Part shown: positions 8,617 to 20,069 of the stretch, piece after piece
How the letters are laid out: every line of letters starts with the position of its first letter
Numbering within the stretch: the stretch's first letter is position 1
Assembly (NCBI GenBank): GCA_930367205.1
Contig: CAKNEZ010000002.1
Span: forward strand, 1,646,343 to 1,710,342
Direction: 5' to 3'
DNA: 64,000 bases
Source: Acanthosoma haemorrhoidale
Taxonomy: Eukaryota; Arthropoda; Insecta; Hemiptera; Acanthosomatidae
Program-made: the position numbers and the translations under genes
Notes under the pieces: generated by a model
Told to the model about the DNA's origin: nothing
Database searches by the model: none
The model's input: only the letters and a program-made list of their open reading frames with translations

Positions 8617-11600
8617 ATGGCCGGTGCGACAAATATTCTGTTGGGAATTAAGCCGTTTGATGGAGCCAACTTCGCTAATTGGAGCTTTCGTATGAAGCTT
8701 GTGTTGGAGCAAAATGGTGTGGCCCATGTGTTGACGGAAGAAGCCCCTACTGAGCAAGTGGAACTTAAAAAGTTTAAACAAGATGACATTAAAGCACGAA
8801 ACATAATTGTTCAGGGTTTGGCAGACAGTATTTTGCCGATGATCAAAGATAAGACGACTGCAAAAGAAATGTTTGATGCCCTCTCATCCACGTATGAGAA
8901 GAAAGGTATGAAATCACTTGTGACTGCTCAAAAGATCTGGCGGAAGCTCGAGTTTAAAAAGGATAAGGCACTTCAAGAATTCTTCCAGGAATTTGAATCC
9001 CTCGCATCTGAGGTTAAAGTGGCGGGCGGAAAATTGGACGAAGAGGAGATCGTCAATCAGTTATTGGTGGCTATGCCTTCGGATTTCGACAGTGTAGTTT
9101 CTGCATTGGATATTTTGTGCAATAAGGACAAATCAGCAATTAGCCTAGAATATGTGAAAAATACTCTACTTGCAGAAGAGGAGAGAAGAGGCAAGAAGGA
9201 AGAGCAGGTGAGTGCTTTTGTATCTTATAAACATCCAAAGGACGCTAAAGTTAATGTGCAATCCAGCTCATTTGTTGGTAAATGCTATTATTGTAAACAG
9301 CAGGGACATATGAAGAACAATTGTCCGAAATTAAGAAATAAGCACGTAGCTGGAGTGTCTAAAGAGGAAGAGTTCACATTTATGACGTCACTTAAAGAAA
9401 AGAGTATGGATTATTTATCAGTTGATAAGCACGTCACATGTTTGATGACACCCGGTGAGGAGGTTGCAAGTTTGATGTTTGTTGTTGATAGTGGTGCAAG
9501 TAGTCACATGGTTAAAAATGATTATAGACCGTATTTGAAAGACATTGGTCCGGAAAAAGTTAACATTAGTGTTGCGAAGGAAGGACAATGTGTTAGAGCA
9601 ACTCACAAAGGTAACTTATCTTGTTTTTCTGATGACGGTGCTCGAATTCAAATTACTGACGTTCTCATTTGTGAAAATTTAGCATTCAACTTGTTATCAG
9701 TTCGGAAATTAGAAGAAAAGGGATGTCGCGTGATTTTTGAAAAATCGTCTGTAATGATATTTTATGGAAACAAAGTGTTATATGGACAAGTTTTTGGACG
9801 TTTATATGTTGTTAAACTCAATGTATTTCAGGAATATGCAAATGTGACAGGCCATATAAACGATCTGATGCACCGAAGAATGGGACATTCTTCTAAGTAC
9901 CCGGTTGGACTATGTGAGGTGTGTATGAAAGGTAAACAATCAAAGCTACCTTACGCTAAGCGGATCCCGGATGAAAGGAAGTCCACAAGAATTTTGGAGA
10001 GAGTATCAAGTGACGTTTGTGGTAAGATAACACCTCCTACATATGATGGATACAATTATTTTGTAACTTTTGTTGATAATTTTAGTCACTTTTGTGTTAC
10101 TTACTTATTAAGACATAAATCAGAAGTATTTGAAAAATTTAAGTGGTATTTGGCAATGGCTGAAACTAAATTTGGCGTGTCACTGAAAAATTTAAGATGC
10201 GATAGAGGAGGTGAATACGTATCTCATGATTTTATTAATTTTTGCAAAACAAGAGGGATTGTATTAGAATATTCTATGCCGAGGAATCCATCCCAGAACG
10301 GCATCTCGGAACGTATGAATCGAACATTACTTGATAAAGCTAGATGCCTACTGTTTGATAGTAATTTGGAAAAGGAAATGTGGGGAGAGGCTATTATGTC
10401 AGCGACATATCTTGTTAATAGACTACCCACAAATGCCCTACCCGATGGTGAAGTTCCTGCAAAGCGATGGTATGGATTTGAACCTGATCTCAAGAAAATA
10501 AAAGTTTTTGGAAGCCCAGCATATTCTCACATCCACAAAGAGGACAGGAAAGGGAAACTCGGTGAAAGGTCAAAGAGACTTTTTCTTGTCGGTTTCTGCG
10601 AAAACGGTTACAGGCTGTGGAATCCCTCTACAAGGAAAATAGAGTTTGCCCGTAATGCTATTTTTGATGAAAATGGAGGATCAGAAACACCTCAAGAATT
10701 GCCTGTTACTGACACTAAACATATTGTGGTTCTGCCTGAAGAAGATAACCCAAGGAAGTCTACTACTGATGACGAAGAAGATTTTTATGGTTTCGAATCA
10801 TTAGATAAAGAAGAAGAAAAATCAGAAAAAAAACCGAAACGAAAGAGAATGAAGCCTAAATACCTTGAAGATTTTGTCACATCACTGGCGTATGAGATGG
10901 CTCTCTCTGCATGTGATACTCCTCAAAGTTATGATGATGCCATCAAGGACTTGGGTTGGCGAGAAGCCATAAACAATGAATTGTTGTCTTTAGAAGAAAA
11001 TCAGACTTGGGAGGTGGTTGACCCTCCAGAAGACCAGCCAATAATTGATAGTAGGTGGATTTTTACCTCAAAAATTGTGGATGGTGCACTCAAGAAGAAA
11101 GCTCGTTTGGTAGCAAGGGGCTACCAACAGCCTTCAACAGAGGATGAAGACTTGTTCGCCGCCAGGTTCGCCCACCAGGCAAGGATGGTCACTCTTCGAA
11201 TCCTGCTCTCTGTAGCTGTTGAACGTGAGTTCTACATCAACCAACTAGATGTGCGTTCAGCATTTTTAAAAAGTGAGTTATCAGTTCCTGTGTATATGAG
11301 GCCACCGGATGGTCTCAAGTGCAGTGAAGTGCAGGTATTAAAATTAGTTAAAGCACTATATGGTCTAAGACAAAGTCCTAAAACTTGGAATAATTACATA
11401 AATACTAAAATTCTTGATTTGGGATTTAAAAGATCAAAAGTAGATCCATGTTTATATTATAAAGGTCAAAGTTACATTTTAATCTGGGTCGACGATTTCC
11501 TAATTTTTTCAGATTCAGTTGCAGAACTTAATTTAATAAAAAGTCAATTGATGTCTAAACTAGATATGAAGGATTTGAGTTCAAATGATAAATTAGAATT

Positions 11601-12447
11601 TCTGGGTATGCTAATTCATAGAAATAAGGATGGTTCTATTACTCTTAATCAATCATCACTAATTGAAAAAATTATTAAAATGTTTAATATGCCAGAAGCT
11701 AAAATTAGAAAAATTCCTATTGAACCCAAATTAAATTTAATGCAGGGTGAAAACATAGATAAGGGTTTATGTCCTAGTGTTCCTTATAAGCAACTAATTG
11801 GTAGCATTATGTATCTAATGTTGGGTTCTAGACCTGACTTATGTTTTTCTATTTCCTATTTTGGACGTTTTCAAAATTGTTATAACAGAATCCACTGGAA
11901 ACATTTAAAAGGAATAATAGGGTATTTAAAATTTACTGTAGATGTTGGGTTACTATTTAAAAGGTCTGAATGCAACACATTAAGTTTACACTCATATGTT
12001 GACGCAGATTATGCTCATGATACTAACGATCGTAAGAGCACTAGTGGGTTTGTGGTAAAAATTAACAATAATGTTGTCAGTTGGGCTTCCCGTAAGCAAT
12101 CGGTTGTGGCTCTGAGTACAACAGAAGCCGAATTTTATGCATTGGGTGATTGCTTAGTTGAATCAGTTTTTATTAACAAACTATTAAATGAGGTGTTTAA
12201 TTCACGTAATATTATAAACTTATATGAGGATAATCAAGGGACAATTAAAATAGCTCAAACCTTAGAAACAAAAAGATCAAAACATTATGATATTAAATAT
12301 AACTATGTTAAAGACCTAGTGAGTAAGGGAATTGTAAAAATAAATTATATTGAGTCTAAAGAACAAATAGCAGACTTATTAACTAAGGCATTACCAGAAA
12401 ATAAGTTTGAATATTTCTGTAAACTTGTAAATCTTGTTAAAGTATAA
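8617..12447 (+). CDS. gag-pol: Copia Gag-Pol polyprotein
   Basis: 1,276 residues, one uninterrupted frame. Domains in order: Copia-type gag (residues about 8-200, with the PFDGANFANWSFRMK start), zinc knuckle C223-x2-C226-x4-H231-x4-C236, aspartic protease D-S-G at 291-293, GAG-pre-integrase region (HRRMGHSS... CEVCMKGKQ), integrase catalytic triad D466, D529 and E565 with the canonical 35-residue D-E spacing, reverse transcriptase (about 805-1060) with W-V-D-D at 957-960, and RNase H with D1129, E1170 and D1205. All key residues are present. The start ATG lies 137 bp past the primer site and gives a normal family length. The protein is cleaved by its own protease to give Gag, protease, integrase and RT-RNase H. 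Confidence 0.95.
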   Translation: MAGATNILLGIKPFDGANFANWSFRMKLVLEQNGVAHVLTEEAPTEQVELKKFKQDDIKARNIIVQGLADSILPMIKDKTTAKEMFDALSSTYEKKGMKSLVTAQKIWRKLEFKKDKALQEFFQEFESLASEVKVAGGKLDEEEIVNQLLVAMPSDFDSVVSALDILCNKDKSAISLEYVKNTLLAEEERRGKKEEQVSAFVSYKHPKDAKVNVQSSSFVGKCYYCKQQGHMKNNCPKLRNKHVAGVSKEEEFTFMTSLKEKSMDYLSVDKHVTCLMTPGEEVASLMFVVDSGASSHMVKNDYRPYLKDIGPEKVNISVAKEGQCVRATHKGNLSCFSDDGARIQITDVLICENLAFNLLSVRKLEEKGCRVIFEKSSVMIFYGNKVLYGQVFGRLYVVKLNVFQEYANVTGHINDLMHRRMGHSSKYPVGLCEVCMKGKQSKLPYAKRIPDERKSTRILERVSSDVCGKITPPTYDGYNYFVTFVDNFSHFCVTYLLRHKSEVFEKFKWYLAMAETKFGVSLKNLRCDRGGEYVSHDFINFCKTRGIVLEYSMPRNPSQNGISERMNRTLLDKARCLLFDSNLEKEMWGEAIMSATYLVNRLPTNALPDGEVPAKRWYGFEPDLKKIKVFGSPAYSHIHKEDRKGKLGERSKRLFLVGFCENGYRLWNPSTRKIEFARNAIFDENGGSETPQELPVTDTKHIVVLPEEDNPRKSTTDDEEDFYGFESLDKEEEKSEKKPKRKRMKPKYLEDFVTSLAYEMALSACDTPQSYDDAIKDLGWREAINNELLSLEENQTWEVVDPPEDQPIIDSRWIFTSKIVDGALKKKARLVARGYQQPSTEDEDLFAARFAHQARMVTLRILLSVAVEREFYINQLDVRSAFLKSELSVPVYMRPPDGLKCSEVQVLKLVKALYGLRQSPKTWNNYINTKILDLGFKRSKVDPCLYYKGQSYILIWVDDFLIFSDSVAELNLIKSQLMSKLDMKDLSSNDKLEFLGMLIHRNKDGSITLNQSSLIEKIIKMFNMPEAKIRKIPIEPKLNLMQGENIDKGLCPSVPYKQLIGSIMYLMLGSRPDLCFSISYFGRFQNCYNRIHWKHLKGIIGYLKFTVDVGLLFKRSECNTLSLHSYVDADYAHDTNDRKSTSGFVVKINNNVVSWASRKQSVVALSTTEAEFYALGDCLVESVFINKLLNEVFNSRNIINLYEDNQGTIKIAQTLETKRSKHYDIKYNYVKDLVSKGIVKINYIESKEQIADLLTKALPENKFEYFCKLVNLVKV

Positions 12448-12464
12448 TCTTAGACCGAATGTGG

Positions 12465-12477
12465 AACTAAGAGTGGG
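12465..12477 (+). other. Copia polypurine tract region
   Basis: AACTAAGAGTGGG lies directly before the 3' LTR, 18 bp past the stop codon of gag-pol. The purine run is short and imperfect. Confidence 0.6.
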
Positions 12478-12693
12478 TGTTGTTGATAATTCCCCATTTA
12501 GCTAATATTATGTAACCTATTATGTATATGTGATTATGTCACCATCCATATATGGATGGCAGTGTGAGTTTTCTGTTAGTTGTAGTCACACATGTTTTTA
12601 TGTATGTTTTTCTGAACCTTTTTGTGCGCTCTGAATAAATCAGTTTTCATCACGTTTTGAGGTTATTATTACATCCTTTTATTCATTACAAAA
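12478..12693 (+). repeat. Copia 3' LTR
   Basis: 216 bp, two mismatches to 8250-8465. It is followed by the TTTAA duplication and then by the continuation of the interrupted tandem unit. Confidence 0.92.
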
Positions 12694-13385
12694 TTTAATA
12701 CACTACTCATATATGAATCCACGTTTATTGGCAATGCACGAAAAGAGCTGAGTGTTGTTCCTCAATCCTACTCTATTATCAGATATTCCTTTGGATCGCT
12801 ACATTACTTAACATATTCAAACACAAATGCCTGCTTAAAACCCCCCTCCAGAATCCACAATACATTCTAACCGATAGGCCGCCTTAATTCGTTTAAGACT
12901 TTATGGAACATCCATGAGAAAAGCATTCCAAACCTCTACCCAAAGAGGATCGAGGATTAATTTAACAGTAGGGCTCAACAAGGTATCGGGTGGTTTGTTT
13001 ATGGAAACCACCCTTTGCCTGTTGGGCGAAGCCTAAAAGGCAACGAGTCCACGGTTGTGCCTCCTGGGCGGACATGGAAACCAACCGATATTACAAAAAG
13101 ACTTATTTTTGAAAAGTTTTACATTTTATTTAAGTAAGGTGTAAGACTGTCTCAAACCTCAAAAAAATGTGCAACATATTGTTTCATTTTTTTATGAATC
13201 CTTTGAATTATATTCATTTTACGTACATAACTTTGGTTTCTATCAATGATGGTAAGTATTATAACAAAGTAAAGACTGGATCAATCAGAAGAAGTGATAT
13301 ATCTTCCGAAAGTACTTAAAGAACATTAATATATTCAGTCCTCATTTGATATATATACATTTGTTTTATTATTTGTTTTATTATT
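12694..13385 (+). repeat. edge unit continued, ends in a 1.19-kb deletion
   Basis: It resumes the unit split by the Copia element (unit positions about 1383-2061) and includes the GGGTGGTTT/AAACCACCC hairpin block. A TTTTATTATTTG duplication near 13361-13385 adds about 13 bp. The sequence then jumps about 1,192 bp to the GC-rich structured block of the next unit, removing one poly(A)-promoter junction. Confidence 0.85.
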
Positions 13386-14800
13386 AGCCAGGGTGAAAGA
13401 CCACAGGTTCCCCAGATTTATCTCTTATTGGGCGCTCGCCGGACGGCGGCTAAGAGGTTGTGGTGACCCTAGCCCACGGCGGGCGTCCCCTCCCCACCTT
13501 GGGGATCCTCAAATCCGATAACGCCCGACCAAGATGAAGATATACATATTTAGTCATATTGTAGAATATATAGCTCGTAAAATTCTATTTAAACCAAGTT
13601 ATTCAAATGGCAAACAACATCTCTGGCTCAACACATTCATGCAATTATCCATAGAAATTGAAGTAGCATCGCCTATAGATATACTTTGGATGCCTCGTTA
13701 TTATAACTCCAAAAACTGGCCAGCAATCACGCCTCGAGTCAGCTCATCGTCACCTATTAAACCTCCATTCAGTCCGTACTGCTACTACATTGCATTAAGT
13801 TAGTCGCGGAGCCAGGGTTAGGGATCTCTGCGAACACTGATTCAGTTTCGAATCATTATTGCCGCGTTTAAATTTCGGGAAATCCTAAAAATTTTTATGA
13901 TCTATATTGGCAATTTTATTTTAGGATAGGAGGGGGCCGTTCTCATAGCGCAATTAAAAATATCTTTTTTAAATAACTTTAAAAATTATCTAATATTGAA
14001 GTATTCAAATATCTTGTAACTATATAAATGCATTGTTGAAAAGAAAATCTCCTAGCAATACAAAAAAAAATTAAATTAATTTAGCGTTTCGCTGGCCTTG
14101 GAGAAACTACGCCCATATGATTAGCAGAATATTCCTCGTAAAGACGTAATTTAATACACTACTCATATATGAATCCACGTTTATTGGCAATGCACGAAAA
14201 GAGCTGACTGTTGTTCCTTAATCCTACTCTATTATCAGATATTCCTTTGGATCGCTACATTACTTAACATATTCAAACACAAATGCCTGCTTAAAACCCC
14301 CCTCCAGAATCCACAATACATTCTAACCGATAGGCCGCCTTAATTCGTTTAAGACTTTATGGAACATCCATGAGAAAAGCATTCCGAACCTCTACCCAAA
14401 GAGGATCGAAGATTAATTTAACAGTAGGGCTCAACAAGGTATCGGGTGGTTTGTTTATGGAAACAATCGGCTACAGTACATTACTAAGAAGTATGTTACT
14501 GTGGTTTTCATTGAGCAACAGCAACATTGATAAGCAATTATTTATTATAAGCAATTATTTATTATAAGCAATTATATTGCACGCAAACGTTTTTTTTTGT
14601 CCCAGAGATCGATTACATCACCTACATTCGATAATTCACTAACTGAAACTAAAAATTCGCAATCAACAAAAAAAAAGTCTTCATTGATTCTTTATCAGAT
14701 TGTTGTGGCCACCTCTTAATTATAAATAATTAAATGTTCCCCTCTTCTCTAATCATATTATACCTGTCTATGTTTCCATATTGGTTGTTAATAAAGATTA
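13386..14800 (+). repeat. second edge unit with 601-bp internal deletion
   Basis: It begins at the GC-rich structured block (unit position about 620) and runs to 14464. It then skips 601 bp (unit 1698-2298) to rejoin at AATCGGCTACAG and continues to the next CRE at 14801. An 89-codon open frame at 13534-13803 is intact here, with Ser in place of the usual Trp. The 18-bp TTATTATAAGCAATTA module is present three times at its end. Confidence 0.85.
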
Positions 14801-17434
14801 TGACGTCAGTGAGTGTAGGGGGGGGAGCTAGTGTGGTGGGGGCCCATCCCGACTTCTTCTAGCCACCTGGTGGCCCGGCTATATAAGCAGTGGGAGTAGA
14901 CCGGATTGCCATAACGAACCGGACCGTCACTTGGAACACTACTCTCTATTCTCTCTCTGCACTGGCTTTGCAACTTTATTGAAACCGTGGTCTTCTCATT
15001 GAACTACTTCTGCATCTTTCTCTCCTTACCTCGCTATCTTTTAGTCCGGCGTTGTCAGACCAGACCCCAAATTTTCCTATTGGGAATCTCTGCCTTCGTC
15101 TGGCTAAAACTAGCATCTCCTTAGGAGAGACCTCTCCCTCGTGGACAATAGTAGCCCAGGCCCTACAAACTTACCTCGTAGCGTTTCCTACCAGTCTGCT
15201 TTTCTCCGGTTCACACTCGCATTTGGGATCCACACGGTTTTTGCCTACCCTTAGAAACCGAGTTTGAATTCGTGGTCTTTCCGAGAGCACATAAACTACC
15301 TATAAACCTACCCTGTACCTCTTCTCCGGAACATAGTGCTTTGTAGGGGCACACACGTTCTAAAGATCTTATAGAGTCAGATCTAAGTGAATTGAACCTG
15401 CCTGCCGATTAGGTTGGCATCCAGGGTGAAAGACCACAGGTTCCCCAGATTTATCTCTTATTGGGCTCTCGCCGGACGGCGGCTAAGAGGTTGTGGTGAC
15501 CCTAGCCCACGGCGGGCGTCTCCTCCCCACCTTGGGGATCCTCAAATCCGATAACGCCCGACCAAGCTGAAGATATACATATTTAGTCATATTGTAGAAT
15601 ATATAGCTCGTAAAATTCTATTTAAACCAAGTTATTCAAATGGCAAACAACATCTCTGGCTCAACACATTCATGCAATTATCCATAGAAATTGAAGTAGC
15701 ATAGCCTATAGATATACTGTGGATGCCTCGTTATTATAACTCCAAAAACTGGCCAGCAATCACGCCTCGAGTCAGCTCATCGTCACCTATTAAACCTCCA
15801 TTCAGTCCGTACTGCTACTACATTGCATTAAGTTAGTCGCGGAGCCAGGGTTAGAGCTCTCTGCGAACACTGATTCAGTTTCGAATCATTATTGCCGCGT
15901 TTAAATTTCGGGAAATCCTAAAAATTTTTATGATCTATTTTGGCAATTTTATTTTAGGATAGGAGGGGGCCGTTCTCATAGCGCAATTAAAAATATCTTT
16001 TTTAAATAACTTTAAAAATTATCTAATATTGAAGTATTCAAATATCTTGTAACTATATAAATGCATTGTTGAAAAGAAAATCTCCTAGCAATACAAAAAA
16101 AAATTAAATTAATTTAGCGTTTTGCTGGCCTTGGAGAAACTACGCCCATATGATTAGCAGAATATTCCTCGTAAAGACGTAATTTAATACACTACTCATA
16201 TATGAATCCACGTTTATTGGCAATGCACGAAAAGAGCTGACTGTTGTTCCTCAATCCTACTGTATTATCAGATATTCCTTAGGATCGCTACATTACTTAA
16301 CATATTCAAACACAAATGCCTGCTTAAAACCCCCCTCCAGAATCCACAATACATTCTAACCGATAGGCCGCCTTAATTCGTTTAAGACTTTATGGAACAT
16401 CCATGAGAAAAGCATTCCGAACCTCTACCCAAAGAGGATCGAAGATTAATTTAACAGTAGGGCTCAACAAGGTATCGGGTGGTTTGTTTATGGAAACCAC
16501 CCTTTGCCTGTTGGGCGAAGCCTAAAAGGCAACGAGTCCACGGTTGTGCCTCCTGGGCGGACATGGAAACCAACCGATATTACAAAAAGACTTATTTTTG
16601 AAAAGTTTTACATTTTATTTAAGTAAGGTGTAAGACTGTCTAAAACCTCAAAAAAATGTGCAACATATTGTTTCATTTTTTTATGAATCCTTTGAATTAT
16701 ATTCATTTTACGTACATAACTTTGGTTTCTTTCAATGATAGTAAGTATTATAACAAAGTAAAGGCTGGATCAATCAGAGGAAATGATATATCTTCCGAAA
16801 ATACTTAAAGAACATTAATATATTCAGTCCTCATTTGATATCTATACATTTGTTTTATTATTCATTAGTGATTTCTTCCTGGAATACATTTAATTTTTCT
16901 ACCTAACGGGTCCTACAAATGTTGAGACGACTAAAGGCCTAATGTAATTGAAGTATAGTCAAAGGACCCATAGATTGTTGTTGGCAACAAAAAAAGTGAG
17001 GAATTTGGGTCAGCTTAAAATTGCCCTTCGCCAGTAAGGCTTTAGCTATACTAAAACTAAATACATCGTAATATGAGTTGGCTATCTTTTCAATTCACAA
17101 TCGGCTACAGTACATTACTAAGAAGTATGTTACTGTGGTTTTCATTGAGCAACAGCAACATTGATAAGCAATTATTTATTATAAGCAATTATTTATTATA
17201 AGCAATTATATTGCACGCAAACGTTTTTTTTTGTCCCAGAGATCGATTACATCACCTACATTCGATAATTCACTAACTGAAACTAAAAATTCGCAATCAA
17301 CAAAAAAAAAGTCTTCATTGATTCTTTATCAGATTGTTGTGGCCACCTCTTAATTATAAATAATTAAATGTTCCCCTCTTCTCTAATCATATTATACCTG
17401 TCTATGTTTCCATATTGGTTGTTAATAAAGATTA
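14801..17434 (+). repeat. tandem unit 1 (2,634 bp)
   Basis: First full-length unit. CRE 14801-14808, TATA 14880-14887. The 89-codon frame is dead here: ATG is CTG and the first Trp codon is TAG. It ends with three copies of the 18-bp module. Confidence 0.93.
16477..16576 (+). ncRNA. self-complementary block B with possible pseudoknot (unit 1)
   Basis: A 9-bp hairpin GGGTGGTTT (16477-16485) / AAACCACCC (16494-16502) with an 8-nt loop is followed by TTGCC/GGCAA around a GGC-GAA-GCC hairpin. Then GTCC (16536-16539) pairs with GGAC (16559-16562), and CGGTTG (16541-16546) pairs with CAACCG (16571-16576). The last two pairings cross, giving an H-type pseudoknot. The block is kept in all units; units 4-7 and 12 have one hairpin mismatch (GGGTCGTTT). 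Function unknown. Confidence 0.4.
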
Positions 17435-20069
17435 TGACGTCAGTGAGTGTAGGGGGGGGGAGCTAGTGTGGTGGGGGCCCATCCCGACTTCTTCTAGCCA
17501 CCTGGTGGCCCGGCTATATAAGCAGTGGGAGTAGACCGGATTGCCATAACGAACCGGACCGTCACTTGGAACACTACTCTCTATTCTCTCTCTGCACTGG
17601 CTTTGCAACTTTATTGAAACCGTGGTCTTCTCATTGAACTACTTCTGCATCTTTCTCTCCTTACCTCGCTATCTTTTAGTCCGGCGTTGTCAGACCAGAC
17701 CCCAAATTTTCCTATTGGGAATCTCTGCCTTCGTCTGGCTAAAACTAGCATCTCCTTAGGAGAGACCTCTCCCTCGTGGACAATAGTAGCCCAGGCCCTA
17801 CAAACTTACCTCGTAGCGTTTCCTACCAGTCTGCTTTTCTCCGGTTCACACTCGCATTTGGGATCCACACGGTTTTTGCCTACCCTTAGAAACCGAGTTT
17901 GAATTCGTGGTCTTTCCGAGAGCACATAAACTACCTATAAACCTACCCTGTACCTCTTCTCCGGAACATAGTGCTTTGTAGGGGCACACACGTTCTAAAG
18001 ATCTTATAGAGTCAGATCTAAGTGAATTGAACCTGCCTGCCGATTAGGTTGGCATCCAGGGTGAAAGACCACAGGTTCCCCAGATTTATCTCTTATTGGG
18101 CTCTCGCCGGACGGCGGCTAAGAGGTTGTGGTGACCCTAGCCCACGGCGGGCGTCTCCTCCCCACCTTGGGGATCCTCAAATCCGATAACGCCCGACCAA
18201 GCTGAAGATATACATATTTAGTCATATTGTAGAATATATAGCTCGTAAAATTCTATTTAAACCAAGTTATTCAAATGGCAAACAACATCTCTGGCTCAAC
18301 ACATTCATGCAATTATCCATAGAAATTGAAGTAGCATAGCCTATAGATATACTGTGGATGCCTCGTTATTATAACTCCAAAAACTGGCCAGCAATCACGC
18401 CTCGAGTCAGCTCATCGTCACCTATTAAACCTCCATTCAGTCCGTACTGCTACTACATTGCATTAAGTTAGTCGCGGAGCCAGGGTTAGAGCTCTCTGCG
18501 AACACTGATTCAGTTTCGAATCATTATTGCCGCGTTTAAATTTCGGGAAATCCTAAAAATTTTTATGATCTATTTTGGCAATTTTATTTTAGGATAGGAG
18601 GGGGCCGTTCTCATAGCGCAATTAAAAATATCTTTTTTAAATAACTTTAAAAATTATCTAATATTGAAGTATTCAAATATCTTGTAACTATATAAATGCA
18701 TTGTTGAAAAGAAAATCTCCTAGCAATACAAAAAAAAATGAAATTAATTTAGCGTTTTGCTGGCCTTGGAGAAACTACGCCCATATGATTAGCAGAATAT
18801 TCCTCGTAAAGACGTAATTTAATACACTACTCATATATGAATCCACGTTTATTGGCAATGCACGAAAAGAGCTGACTGTTGTTCCTCAATCCTACTGTAT
18901 TATCAGATATTCCTTAGGATCGCTAAATTACTTAACATATTCAAACACAAATGCCTGCTTAAAACCCCCCTCCAGAATCCACAATACATTCTAACCGATA
19001 GGCCGCCTTAATTCGTTTAAGACTTTATGGAACATCCATGAGAAAAGCATTCCGAACCTCTACCCAAAGAGGATCGAAGATTAATTTAACAGTAGGGCTC
19101 AACAAGGTATCGGGTGGTTTGTTTATGGAAACCACCCTTTGCCTGTTGGGCGAAGCCTAAAAGGCAACGAGTCCACGGTTGTGCCTCCTGGGCGGACATG
19201 GAAACCAACCGATATTACAAAAAGACTTATTTTTGAAAAGTTTTACATTTTATTTAAGTAAGGTGTAAGACTGTCTAAAACCTCAAAAAAATGTGCAACA
19301 TATTGTTTCATTTTTTTATGAATCCTTTGAATTATATTCATTTTACGTACATAACTTTGGTTTCTTTCAATGATAGTAAGTATTATAACAAAGTAAAGGC
19401 TGGATCAATCAGAGGAAATGATATATCTTCCGAAAATACTTAAAGAACATTAATATATTCAGTCCTCATTTGATATCTATACATTTGTTTTATTATTCAT
19501 TAGTGATTTCTTCCTGGAATACATTTAATTTTTCTACCTAACGGGTCCTACAAATGTTGAGACGACTAAAGGCCTAATGTAATTGAAGTATAGTCAAAGG
19601 ACCCATAGATTGTTGTTGGCAACAAAAAAAGTGAGGAATTTGGGTCAGCTTAAAATTGCCCTTCGCCAGTAAGGCTTTAGCTATACTAAAACTAAATACA
19701 TCGTAATATGAGTTGGCTATCTTTTCAATTCACAATCGGCTACAGTACATTACTAAGAAGTATGTTACTGTGGTTTTCATTGAGCAACAGCAACATTGAT
19801 AAGCAATTATTTATTATAAGCAATTATTTATTATAAGCAATTATATTGCACGCAAACGTTTTTTTTTGTCCCAGAGATCGATTACATCACCTACATTCGA
19901 TAATTCACTAACTGTAACTAAAAATTCGCAATCAACAAAAAAAAAGTCTTCATTGATTCTTTATCAGATTGTTGTGGCCACCTCTTAATTATAAATAATT
20001 AAATGTTCCCCTCTTCTCTAATCATATTATACCTGTCTATGTTTCCATATTGGTTGTTAATAAAGATTA
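17435..20069 (+). repeat. tandem unit 2 (2,635 bp)
   Basis: Near-identical to unit 1, sharing the CTG and TAG changes in the 89-codon position and the three-copy module. The G-run after the CRE is one base longer. Confidence 0.93.

Larger units (their letters stand above)
8250..12693 (+). mobile_element. Ty1/Copia LTR retrotransposon, intact
   Basis: A 4,444-bp plus-strand element inserted in the left-edge unit of the tandem array. It has 216-bp LTRs starting TGTTGTTG and ending TTACAAAA with two mismatches between them, 5-bp target duplications, a half-tRNA primer site, one uninterrupted gag-pol frame in the Copia order (integrase before reverse transcriptase) and a polypurine stretch. Everything needed for transposition appears intact, and the low LTR divergence (2 of 216) indicates recent insertion. 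Confidence 0.95.

Noticed and set aside
13801..13850. tRNA-like A/B boxes inside the tandem unit (GGGTTAGAGC ... GTTTCGAATC)
   Set aside because: Spacing between the boxes is only about 20 bp, too short for a tRNA, and no cloverleaf stems form. Probably coincidence or an eroded relic.
15052..15267. 71-codon frame starting with TTG in every unit (SDQTPNFPIG...)
   Set aside because: It depends on a non-ATG start in most units, is broken in unit 8 by a 7-bp insertion and in unit 14 by a 1-bp deletion, and lies in a pyrimidine-rich leader. No domain recognised.
16490..16580. HDV-like ribozyme in block B
   Set aside because: Nested pairings resemble part of the topology on the minus strand, but P4 and the catalytic J4/2 cytosine segment are missing.
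14801..17434. Hammerhead-containing retrozyme as origin of the array
   Set aside because: No CTGATGA...GAAA core was found on either strand of the unit, and animal retrozyme units are far shorter.
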